This document shows, in pieces, positions 16,045 to 22,545 of a stretch of 64,000 nucleotides of DNA. The position numbers and the translations under genes were made by a program. Below the pieces are notes generated by a model. The model was given only the letters and a program-made list of their open reading frames with translations, did not search any database and was not told where the DNA came from. Position 1 is the first letter of the stretch. The number at the start of each line of letters is the position of its first letter. Origin of the DNA: a virus; the IMG/VR virus record IMGVR_UViG_3300043427_001513, positions 1 through 64,000 of that record, one strand, 5' to 3'.

Positions 16045-16205
16045 AGGTAATCTTCGTTGATAATGTCAATGTCAACAGCGATGAACCCCAATGCTATCTC
16101 AATCGTATCAAAGGGGTCATCTTCTGTTGCTTCAAATACTTGCCATCCAAACATGAACTTCACATGTGGCCAGTAGAGTTTTATTACTATTCTCCAGTTA
16201 TTCAT
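16041..16205 (-). CDS. Small conserved-type phage protein, 54 aa
   Basis: The minus-strand frame from 16205 to 16041 encodes 54 residues: MNNWRIVIKLYWPHVKF, then GWQVFEATEDD, PFDTIEIALGFIAV and a C-terminal acidic tail. This Trp, P-x-x-x-F, DTI and LGFI layout recurs in small proteins of Bacteroidota phages and other phages, of unknown function. It lies four bases downstream of the PhoH stop, so it is the terminal gene of that minus-strand operon. Confidence 0.65.
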   Translation of the reverse strand: MNNWRIVIKLYWPHVKFMFGWQVFEATEDDPFDTIEIALGFIAVDIDIINEDYL

Positions 16206-16209
16206 AAGT

Positions 16210-16893
16210 TTAATCTCTAAAGGTCTCGTACACTTTTAGTACAGGTTCAACAATTGGATGTCTATGATTCTGCTTTAATATACAGATTCTTACACCTTGA
16301 ACTTGTTCTTCTACTCTTGTTAGAAAAGAGAAGCCGGTTTGTCTACGATCCTTTAAGTCTATCTGACTAAGATCACCACAGATTGCTATCTTACTGTTGA
16401 TACCCAATCTGCCGAGAACCATCTCCATTTGAGAATGAGTCACGTTTTGAGCTTCGTCAACTATAACAAAAGCATTTACAAATGTTCTACCACGCATGAA
16501 AGCGAAAGGTAGAATCTCAATGTTACCTTCTTCTACTTCCTTGTCGATTTTTGCTTTGTCGTAGAGGAGGTAGAGGTTGTGGTAGATTGGTGCAAGCCAG
16601 GGGTCCATTTTCTCTTTGATATCTCCTGGGAGGAATCCGATATCTTCTTTAGCCACTGTTGGTCGCGTGATGATAATTTTCTCGACTTGCTTGGTAAATA
16701 AGAGATCAAGAGCAGTTTGAACAGCCACCAGCGTCTTTCCACTTCCTGCCATACCTCTAAGAACGGTAACAGGATTTGAAAGCATAATTTCTTTAGCTGA
16801 CTTCTGTTCTTCATTTAAACTGATGTTAAACTTGATAGGATTTTTTGGTCTTCTTTTAGACAAGAAGACTTCATCGTTATGGTTTTTCTGCAT
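16210..16893 (-). CDS. PhoH-like ATPase
   Basis: The 227-aa protein has a Walker A motif GMAGSGKT, the PhoH segments ITRPTVAKEDIGFLPG, PFAFMRGRTF and VIVDEAQN (Walker B), and GDLSQIDL. These identify a PhoH-type P-loop ATPase of the helicase-like superfamily, frequent in phages. The role may be RNA-related or stress-related but is not settled. The ATG at 16893 is inside the end of the small gene 16877-17017, so the two are translationally linked. Confidence 0.94.
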   Translation of the reverse strand: MQKNHNDEVFLSKRRPKNPIKFNISLNEEQKSAKEIMLSNPVTVLRGMAGSGKTLVAVQTALDLLFTKQVEKIIITRPTVAKEDIGFLPGDIKEKMDPWLAPIYHNLYLLYDKAKIDKEVEEGNIEILPFAFMRGRTFVNAFVIVDEAQNVTHSQMEMVLGRLGINSKIAICGDLSQIDLKDRRQTGFSFLTRVEEQVQGVRICILKQNHRHPIVEPVLKVYETFRD

Positions 16894-17017
16894 TGGAAGA
16901 GTTATTATCGGAAAGTCTTTTAAGAATATCTAAGTTAGATGATAGAACCTTACTAACCTTGTTAGTTACTCTAGATTGTATTTTACCTGCGATTCTTTTT
17001 TTAATAGACTTTGCCAT
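16877..17017 (-). CDS. Small basic protein, 46 aa
   Basis: A minus-strand frame encodes MAKSIKKRIAGKIQSRVTN, then KVSKVLSSNLDILKRL and a short polar tail. It is a highly basic, probably amphipathic helical peptide. Its ATG shares a base with the TAA of the upstream small gene (TAATG at 17015-17019), and its end overlaps the PhoH start, both signs of a real gene. Function unknown; RNA or DNA binding is possible from charge. Confidence 0.6.
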   Translation of the reverse strand: MAKSIKKRIAGKIQSRVTNKVSKVLSSNLDILKRLSDNNSSNAEKP

Positions 17018-17163
17018 TACCTTCCTTGTCCTCTATAGGACTTCTTATAGTTAGTAGCATTTTTACTTGAAGACACCTTAGTTTTAGCATGTACGCCTGG
17101 ACGAGTTGTCTTTGGTGCCTTTTTAAAAGTAGACACTTGAACTTTTGGAGACTTTGCTGCCAT
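17017..17163 (-). CDS. Small basic protein, 48 aa (RPGVH / YRGQGR type)
   Basis: The frame encodes a Lys-rich peptide containing KTTRPGVHAKTKVSSSKN and ending NYKKSYRGQGR. This RPGVH-A/S-K-T-K ... NYKKxYxGQGR layout recurs in short proteins of many Bacteroidota phages. It has no known function, and a nucleic-acid- or ribosome-associated role is only suggested by charge. It is the first gene of the small-gene/PhoH operon and lies below the long stem-loop at 17192-17234. Confidence 0.65.
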   Translation of the reverse strand: MAAKSPKVQVSTFKKAPKTTRPGVHAKTKVSSSKNATNYKKSYRGQGR

Positions 17164-17191
17164 GATGATTTTATTAGTGGTGAGACAATGT

Positions 17192-17234
17192 GATTAGAAG
17201 AGCTGCGTACAGTTTACGCAGCACTCTTCTAATC
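17192..17234. terminator. Long stem-loop between endolysin and the small-gene/PhoH operon
   Basis: GATTAGAAGAG plus CTGCGTA (17192-17209) pair with TACGCAG and CTCTTCTAATC (17215-17221, 17224-17234), giving 18 base pairs with a CA bulge and a CAGTT loop. On the plus strand it is followed by TTTACTTTTTG. On the minus strand, the direction of the surrounding genes, no T-tract follows. It may end leftward endolysin transcripts by processing, or block rightward read-through from the left half. Confidence 0.7.
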
Positions 17235-17252
17235 TTTACTTTTTGCTTTTTA

Positions 17253-18077
17253 CTAAGCGATATCATTAGACTCTATAAGAGTGTATGTGTAATACTTAAA
17301 GCCTGCTTTGTTAGACTTTCTAGCTATTGTCATAAACTCTTCAAAATCTGCTGCACGCTTAAATACTTGACATCCTTCAGACCAGTTTTCTACAAACGTA
17401 GAATCAACACCGGCCTTGTGAATATTGATACCAAAAATTCCAGATTGAGTTTTAGCCTCATCATAAGTCATATCTCTGTTAGCATCGCGGTAAACAGTTA
17501 CATTACGTGCTTGCTTAAGAGCTTCATACTTACCTTGGTGAAGACCTAAAGCATGTGACTCAATATATTGACCAGGCACCAAACGTGCTACACCAGCCGC
17601 GTTATGATACTCTTTAACTCCCTTAGTTCCGGGATCTGTAGTATTCATCCACTCTTTATAGAACCATTCACCATTCTCTTTCCAAGAAACAGTAATTCTA
17701 TCATCAAAAGCATTAGTTACTTTCTTACCAGTATCAGAATTTCTTACACCAACAATATTAAGATGTAAGTCTTTCTCTTCAAACCACTTATACCCTTTAG
17801 CTTTAACCGCAGCTTCAATCTTATCCTTGCTGTATTTAACAGCAACAGGTGCAGCAGCTTTTGCAGGAGCTTTTGCAGGAGCTGCCGTAGCAGTAATGCC
17901 AAGCTTAGCAAGAGTACCAGGACCCACAATACCATCAGCAGTTAGTCCATTCTTCTTTTGAAACTCTTTAACAGCTTCTTCAGTCTTAGGACCAAACTTT
18001 CCTACAGGATCAACTCCAAGTTTTACTTGGATTTGACGGATAACTTCTCCTTGATCTCCTTTTTTGTAAACAGCCAT
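17253..18077 (-). CDS. Endolysin: peptidoglycan-binding domain plus L,D-transpeptidase-like domain
   Basis: Residues ~5-62 are a PG_binding_1 domain (GEVIRQIQVKLGVD, then KFGPKTEEAVKEFQKKNGL and GIVGPGTLAKLG). An Ala/Pro-rich linker (~63-80) follows. The C-terminal part has GIFGINIHKAG and, after 10 residues, NWSEGCQVF. This His...S-x-G-C arrangement is like the catalytic His/Cys of YkuD-type L,D-transpeptidases and related phage murein enzymes. There is no signal peptide, so export would depend on the holin encoded upstream. Its expected role is cell-wall degradation at lysis. The exact bond cut is not readable from the sequence. Confidence 0.82.
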   Translation of the reverse strand: MAVYKKGDQGEVIRQIQVKLGVDPVGKFGPKTEEAVKEFQKKNGLTADGIVGPGTLAKLGITATAAPAKAPAKAAAPVAVKYSKDKIEAAVKAKGYKWFEEKDLHLNIVGVRNSDTGKKVTNAFDDRITVSWKENGEWFYKEWMNTTDPGTKGVKEYHNAAGVARLVPGQYIESHALGLHQGKYEALKQARNVTVYRDANRDMTYDEAKTQSGIFGINIHKAGVDSTFVENWSEGCQVFKRAADFEEFMTIARKSNKAGFKYYTYTLIESNDIA

Positions 18078-18093
18078 GACTTATATTTTATAA

Positions 18094-18345
18094 TTAACCT
18101 TCTTCTTCTTCAGTTTTATCTTTCTTACCGAAGATTTTTCCAGCTTCAGCAATTCCAAAAGAACCGAGAACGATAATAACAAAAGAGTTAAAAATGGTAT
18201 CGCTGATTACAAGTTGATTACCCATAATACCGGTTACCACGTCTGCAATAGCAGTAATGCTCATTACAGCAAATGACAAGAAGCCAACAATAGTCTTCTC
18301 ATTCCAGTCATTGTCATCTTTAAAGATGCTCCAGAAGTTTTTCAT
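18094..18345 (-). CDS. Putative holin, 83 aa
   Basis: Two hydrophobic segments are visible, about residues 19-40 (IVGFLSFAVMSITAIADVVTG) and 46-68 (LVISDTIFNSFVIIVLGSFGIA). They are followed by a charged tail ending in EEEEG. Size, two-helix topology, a charged C-terminus and position directly before the endolysin fit a class II-like holin that would open the inner membrane at lysis. A candidate promoter motif lies just upstream (18372-18400), so holin and endolysin can be expressed as their own unit. Confidence 0.75.
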   Translation of the reverse strand: MKNFWSIFKDDNDWNEKTIVGFLSFAVMSITAIADVVTGIMGNQLVISDTIFNSFVIIVLGSFGIAEAGKIFGKKDKTEEEEG

Positions 18346-18371
18346 AATTAGAATTTTATATGATTTAAAGT

Positions 18372-18400
18372 GTTGGCTTCATATAAAATATACGAAATTT
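18372..18400 (-). promoter_or_regulatory. Candidate late promoter, lysis genes
   Basis: On the minus strand this reads AAATTTCGTATATTTTATAT followed by GAAGCCAAC. It shares about 25 positions with 24510-24538 and resembles the motifs at 51328, 60292 and 63962. It is 27 bases from the holin ATG. Confidence 0.5.
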
Positions 18401-18821
18401 AGTCTAGTGCATCAACTAAAGCTTTCTTTACCGCGACAGAAAACTCCGTTCTCTCAAAAGGAAGGTTATCATCCTGAAGTTGCATTAGTGTTGCAGCAAC
18501 GTTTGTGTTAGCTTTTCCAACACCATGATAGACCTTAGATTCAAAAGTGATATCTACTTCTACAATAGTTTTCTTTTGCTTAAACTCAAAGGGTCCTATA
18601 CGTATTCCTTGAGTTGGAGCTTTAATTTCTGTGATTACTACATATACAGGTTCAGCACCTTTGACTTTTTCAGGATCACAAAATAAGTGACCTTGTTCTA
18701 GCATTAGATCTTCAGTCATTTGTTTAACACCAAACGTAAATTTGGCATTATCTACTCCTGCTAGATTAGCTTGAGAGGTCACACTTGCAATGTAAAAACA
18801 GTAGGCAATAATAGGATTCAT
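18399..18821 (-). CDS. Secreted CsgG-like small protein, 140 aa
   Basis: The N-terminus (MNPIIAYCFYIASVTSQA) looks like a short signal peptide. The mature part is strand-rich (PVYVVITEIKAPTQGIRIGP, then TIVEVDITFESKVYHGVGKA) and ends in a helix with AVKKALVDALD. The order of a substrate-like strand, G-x-G-x-A turn and terminal helix resembles the second half of CsgG-family proteins, without the first half. It is coupled to the PA14 gene (ATGA). The assignment is tentative; any small periplasmic or outer-membrane-associated protein is an alternative. Confidence 0.55.
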   Translation of the reverse strand: MNPIIAYCFYIASVTSQANLAGVDNAKFTFGVKQMTEDLMLEQGHLFCDPEKVKGAEPVYVVITEIKAPTQGIRIGPFEFKQKKTIVEVDITFESKVYHGVGKANTNVAATLMQLQDDNLPFERTEFSVAVKKALVDALD

Positions 18822-19942
18822 TGTATTGATTGGGCATTAGGGTTAGAGGAAGCGTTATGAATACCGGTTCCCATTATATAAAACCGGTTTTGATTTTCTA
18901 CTGTACGTATCTGAGTTGGGAAGTACGTATTGTAGTAGTTTGTATTAGCATTAGATTCTATAGCAGTTTTCTCTGCTTGAGTAAAGACATATTTATTATG
19001 TAGAGATCCCGTGGTATACAGCCTGTAACAGAAATAAATGTCTTCCCACTCAAACGTAGAAGTATTATCACAGTCACAGGTATAGAAGTCCCAGTCTTGT
19101 AGTGGACCCAAATCACCTTTCATAAACATCATATAGATCAAGCCAAACTCTGGTACATTGTGAAACTTCTGAGAAGTATTAACCGTTACTCTGTAAGGTC
19201 TATTTAGAGTGTTTGAAAACATTACTTCTCCGTTTATGTTTGTATTAGCAGTGCCCTGGTTTACCCAGCTTGAACTTGCTACCCCAATCTCATTGGTTTG
19301 TAAAGACCAATTAGACTGAGAAGGTCTTCTCCATAGTAAGACTAATCCGTCTCCTCCACCATATTCTTGCATTCTAGTAATAACTGTATATTGTTGACCA
19401 GCAACCATGTAATAACTCCCATACTTATACGGACCTGTTCCTTTACCTCCATAAAATTCAATTACAGATGTTCCGTTAATCATTAAGTCTCCACCATCAT
19501 CAGATGTAATACCAAATGAATATGTACCAGTTTCTGCAGCAACCATTGTAAAGGTTACTTCTGTAGCATAGTAATCTCCCCAACTAGGTACAGATGCTCC
19601 GGCTGATGTAAGTGTTGTATAATTATAGAAGTTTAAAGAGCTTGTAGCATTCATATTACCACTCCACCACAAAGCAGTTGCGGCATAAGCAGTATTAAAC
19701 AACTTATTCATCTCAGTTCTATTCATAGGATACTGAGCATACTGAGAGGTATTTCCGTTACCGTAGTGAGTTCTGAAAATCCTTACTGAAGTGATTCCAT
19801 TAGCTGTTGTAACGTAGTGCTCTACAGTAACCGGAATACCGCTAACATCCTGTGTACCAATTGGTGTCAGAGTAATAGTTTGAGAATACGCTCCAATTGA
19901 TACCCACAGTATAAATATTTGCAACAAAATAAACTTTCTCAT
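18818..19942 (-). CDS. Secreted protein with PA14-like domain, 374 aa
   Basis: A clear signal peptide opens the protein (MRKFILLQIFILWVSIGAYS, cleavage near GAYSQ). Residues ~110-210 have the PA14/GLEYA layout: YYATEVTFTMVAAETGTYSF, GITSDDGGDLMINGT, and a YTVITRMQEYGGGDGLVLLW strand pair. The DDGG-type turn is typical of the carbohydrate-binding surface loops. The C-terminal 150 residues have several Cys in a CDCDN-containing loop. It may bind glycans at the host cell surface. It overlaps both neighbours by four bases, so it is co-translated with the CsgG-like and beta-barrel proteins. Confidence 0.72.
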   Translation of the reverse strand: MRKFILLQIFILWVSIGAYSQTITLTPIGTQDVSGIPVTVEHYVTTANGITSVRIFRTHYGNGNTSQYAQYPMNRTEMNKLFNTAYAATALWWSGNMNATSSLNFYNYTTLTSAGASVPSWGDYYATEVTFTMVAAETGTYSFGITSDDGGDLMINGTSVIEFYGGKGTGPYKYGSYYMVAGQQYTVITRMQEYGGGDGLVLLWRRPSQSNWSLQTNEIGVASSSWVNQGTANTNINGEVMFSNTLNRPYRVTVNTSQKFHNVPEFGLIYMMFMKGDLGPLQDWDFYTCDCDNTSTFEWEDIYFCYRLYTTGSLHNKYVFTQAEKTAIESNANTNYYNTYFPTQIRTVENQNRFYIMGTGIHNASSNPNAQSIQ

Positions 19943-21429
19943 AGCAACATCTTTGTTCCGGTTGATAACTGAAAGTTAAGAATATCCGCGTTCCATTGAT
20001 AAGCACCTGAGAATGAAATACTCCACTTAAACTTGTCGGTAAGTTTGAAGTCTACATTTGCTAGAGGTACAATAAGAATTCCAGACTTGTACCATTGTCC
20101 CTCATAATAGAATATAAAAGGTGAGTATACTCCTAGAGCCATTACATTAGCAGAGACAACCTTTCCTCCTTTAAAGTTTGTAAAGCCTCCGCCCACCAGT
20201 GACCAGTTCTGGAACCAGCTTTCTCCAATTTGACCTAGAGTAAAGTTACTTCCTGCCATACCAGTAAACTTTCCAAGTTTTTGTGCAGACAATAAAGTAA
20301 CGGTGTTAAACCAGTCAGATTTAAAGTTGGTCATAAATGAGTTTGAGCCTACACCCATAAATCCTTTAGATTTATAAGAGCCATAAAAAGTAAGGTTTGC
20401 TACGTTCTCTCCTGTAGTATAGTTCAGGTTAATACCTTTAATAAAGTTCTGCTTGGTATTGACATGTGTTACAGACGTATTGAATCTGAAGTTGTCATTT
20501 TGTTTGCTGATATCATTACCATTTCTAATAACAACAAAGTCCCCTGATCCAATCAGAGAACCTCTACCAATCTTTTCCTGCTTGTTCTTGGGTTTATTAC
20601 CTCCACCACCTCCTCCAGATTCACCAGAAGAGCTTTCTGATTCACCACCAGATGCCGTAGTAGTATTATCACTACTACCTGCAGTAGAACTTGGTTCTGA
20701 ACTACCTGATGAAGTACCACCTGAAGTGCTACCTCCACCAGTACCACCTACTCCACTTTCTGGTTGTCCTCCACCTGTACTTCCACCACCTTCTGGTCTA
20801 CCTGATCCTCCACCACCTGACGAGCCTGAAGAACCGCCCGAACTATTTCCGGATCCTCCGGAGTTAGAACCGTTTGAACCATTAGAACCACCACCTCCAG
20901 AAGTAGAACCACCATTAGACCCAGAGCTACCTGAGGATGATCCACCTGAAGAGCTGCCAGAGCTGCTGCTATTGTTATTGTCATTAGAATTACCACCAGA
21001 AGTTGACGATGAACCATTTGTGCTGCCTGTTGAAATTGAACCTGTACTTACTGAACCACCACCTAAGCTGCCAGCAATGCTTGTACTAATAGAAACAATA
21101 CCGCTAACATTATTAGCAGTGTTAGTTCCAATATTAGCATTACTGTTATTCGCATTAGACGAACCATTACCCGCACAAGGATTGCTTCCTGGAGGAAACT
21201 GGGAATTAATTTGAGCAACCCATGCTTCATATCCTCCTGATTGTAATTGTGCTGCGGTAAAACTTTGATACTGCCCAGCATAAAACATTACTACTGTTCC
21301 ACTGGTCTGAGATAAAGTTACACTATTAAGAATGCCTGTACAAGGATCCGTATAGTTATAAGTAAAGGTTTGACCACTTACAACTATAGACCCCAGCAGG
21401 AAGACAATCCATAATAGTTTACCATTCAT
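19939..21429 (-). CDS. Secreted Ser/Gly-rich protein with C-terminal beta-barrel-like domain
   Basis: The protein has a signal peptide (MNGKLLWIVFLLGSIVVSGQ) and a small Cys-containing domain to residue ~90. A ~190-residue low-complexity stretch of Ser, Gly, Asn and Thr follows. The C-terminal ~200 residues (from about 290) have alternating hydrophobic strands with aromatic ends, e.g. ISFSGAYQWNADILNFQLST and a terminal KMLL. That C-terminal pattern is typical of outer-membrane beta-barrels. It may place a flexible Ser/Gly-rich passenger on the cell surface. It overlaps the CsgG-like lipoprotein by 11 bases. The low-complexity part could alternatively be an extended linker. Confidence 0.68.
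   Translation of the reverse strand: MNGKLLWIVFLLGSIVVSGQTFTYNYTDPCTGILNSVTLSQTSGTVVMFYAGQYQSFTAAQLQSGGYEAWVAQINSQFPPGSNPCAGNGSSNANNSNANIGTNTANNVSGIVSISTSIAGSLGGGSVSTGSISTGSTNGSSSTSGGNSNDNNNSSSSGSSSGGSSSGSSGSNGGSTSGGGGSNGSNGSNSGGSGNSSGGSSGSSGGGGSGRPEGGGSTGGGQPESGVGGTGGGSTSGGTSSGSSEPSSTAGSSDNTTTASGGESESSSGESGGGGGGNKPKNKQEKIGRGSLIGSGDFVVIRNGNDISKQNDNFRFNTSVTHVNTKQNFIKGINLNYTTGENVANLTFYGSYKSKGFMGVGSNSFMTNFKSDWFNTVTLLSAQKLGKFTGMAGSNFTLGQIGESWFQNWSLVGGGFTNFKGGKVVSANVMALGVYSPFIFYYEGQWYKSGILIVPLANVDFKLTDKFKWSISFSGAYQWNADILNFQLSTGTKMLL
20580..21140 (-). repeat. Low-complexity Ser/Gly-coding tract
   Basis: This stretch of the 496-aa gene codes almost only for Ser, Gly, Asn and Thr in irregular short repeats. 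It creates long spurious open frames on both strands. No exact tandem unit is conserved, which suggests compositional rather than recently expanded repeats. Confidence 0.75.
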
Positions 21430-22165
21430 ACTGGTCCATGCGTTTCATAAGGTTTACCGTAGCAACCTCTAACGCACGTTGTGTAGCAACACCCACAGTT
21501 GACTGATCAAAGCCCATTGTAGGATTCTTAAAGAAGCCTTCACCAACTTGTGTAGAAGTTCCTTGACCAGAAGCAACAATGTATTGTGAGTTATCTACGT
21601 TGACCATTTTAATCTGGATACCGATGATAGTAGTATTAGTCTTCTCTACTTTACCCTTATTATAGGTTTCGCCGTAAGAAGTAGAGAATTCATAGATCTC
21701 TGCGTAGACAATGTATTTAGGAAGAACTACAGAACCTACATTCAGTTTAGTTCTACCATCACCCATGTCATTGAGATCTTTCTCCCATACATCAAGCATT
21801 TGATTAACAATAGCTTCCTTTTCTTCCGCATATAAGAATCTTTGAGTCACCTCAAAGTTCTCTACAATACGGTTAGATACACCCATACCAACTCTTTTGT
21901 CTCTGAGTTCCGGGAACATTTCCCATAGTTCTTTATTGACGTTAAGATTAGCGATTTGAATTACTTTCTTTTCTCCAGTAAATACAGGAAATGTACTCAG
22001 TGGTTGAGCTTTTTCAAACTCAGCTTGATACTGCGTTGTAGATATAGAAGATGAGCAAGAAGTTGCAACACCGCCTACAATACCAAGTCCAATTACAATA
22101 GCCGCAATGCCAATAACACTGGCAACCATTGCAATGATTTCTTCTCTTTTAGTTTGATGCTCCAT
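21419..22165 (-). CDS. CsgG-like outer-membrane lipoprotein
   Basis: The start at 22165 is chosen because the longer frame to 22198 would use TTG, and because GAAAGAG precedes this ATG. The N-terminus has a basic region (HQTKREE), a hydrophobic stretch and a lipobox-like VATSC. The mature part follows the CsgG layout: KKVIQIANLNVN, a GVSNRIVENFEV helix, RFLYAEEKEAIVNQML, then PKYIVYAEIYEF and IQIKMVNVDNSQYIVASGQG. CsgG proteins are lipoproteins that form an oligomeric outer-membrane channel for curlin secretion. Whether this protein forms a channel is inference; CsgE and CsgF partners and curlin repeats are not seen. Confidence 0.62.
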   Translation of the reverse strand: MEHQTKREEIIAMVASVIGIAAIVIGLGIVGGVATSCSSSISTTQYQAEFEKAQPLSTFPVFTGEKKVIQIANLNVNKELWEMFPELRDKRVGMGVSNRIVENFEVTQRFLYAEEKEAIVNQMLDVWEKDLNDMGDGRTKLNVGSVVLPKYIVYAEIYEFSTSYGETYNKGKVEKTNTTIIGIQIKMVNVDNSQYIVASGQGTSTQVGEGFFKNPTMGFDQSTVGVATQRALEVATVNLMKRMDQYEW

Positions 22166-22541
22166 CTCTTTCAGCTTTTTCTTTCTTAAGTCTTGCAATA
22201 CGCTCTGCAGTAGTCTCTTTCTTTTCTTCTACTACTGGTGCAGGTGCAGGTGCAGCTACTTCACGTACAGTTTCTTTAATAATGGTCTGTCCACCTCCAG
22301 AATTGTTCTGCTGTTGAGTATTATTATTCTCAATGTTTAGAACAATTGGTGCAGCCTGAGCTGCAGGTTGTCCCTGCTCTGCTACTTGCTCTGTCTTTAC
22401 TTCAGACTCTTCTTCAACACCGAAGATCTTGTTAATATTCGTAGTAGCCCAGATACCAAATCCAGTTACAGCTGTGCCAGCTACACCTAGAATTGTTTTC
22501 TTAAGTCCTGATAGTCCACCTTCTTGTGTTTCTTCACTCAT
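22149..22541 (-). CDS. Inner-membrane anchored protein with acidic/Ala-Pro-rich tail, 130 aa
   Basis: A single hydrophobic segment (about residues 16-32, TILGVAGTAVTGFGIWA) is followed by an acidic stretch, a Gln/Asn-rich part (LNIENNNTQQQNNSGGG), an Ala/Pro-rich stretch and a charged helix ending KEKAERD. This is a TonB-like or spanin-like topology, anchored in the inner membrane and extending into the periplasm, but no TonB C-terminal domain is visible. It overlaps the CsgG-like lipoprotein by 17 bases, so the two may form an inner/outer membrane pair. Function unknown. Confidence 0.62.
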   Translation of the reverse strand: MSEETQEGGLSGLKKTILGVAGTAVTGFGIWATTNINKIFGVEEESEVKTEQVAEQGQPAAQAAPIVLNIENNNTQQQNNSGGGQTIIKETVREVAAPAPAPVVEEKKETTAERIARLKKEKAERDGASN

Positions 22542-22545
22542 GGTT

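Noticed and set aside
20453-21214. A 253-aa Pro/Leu-rich open frame on the plus strand
   Set aside because: It is the antisense of the Ser/Gly-rich coding tract. The composition is the mirror of GGN/TCN codons, and there is no start signal or homology-like pattern.
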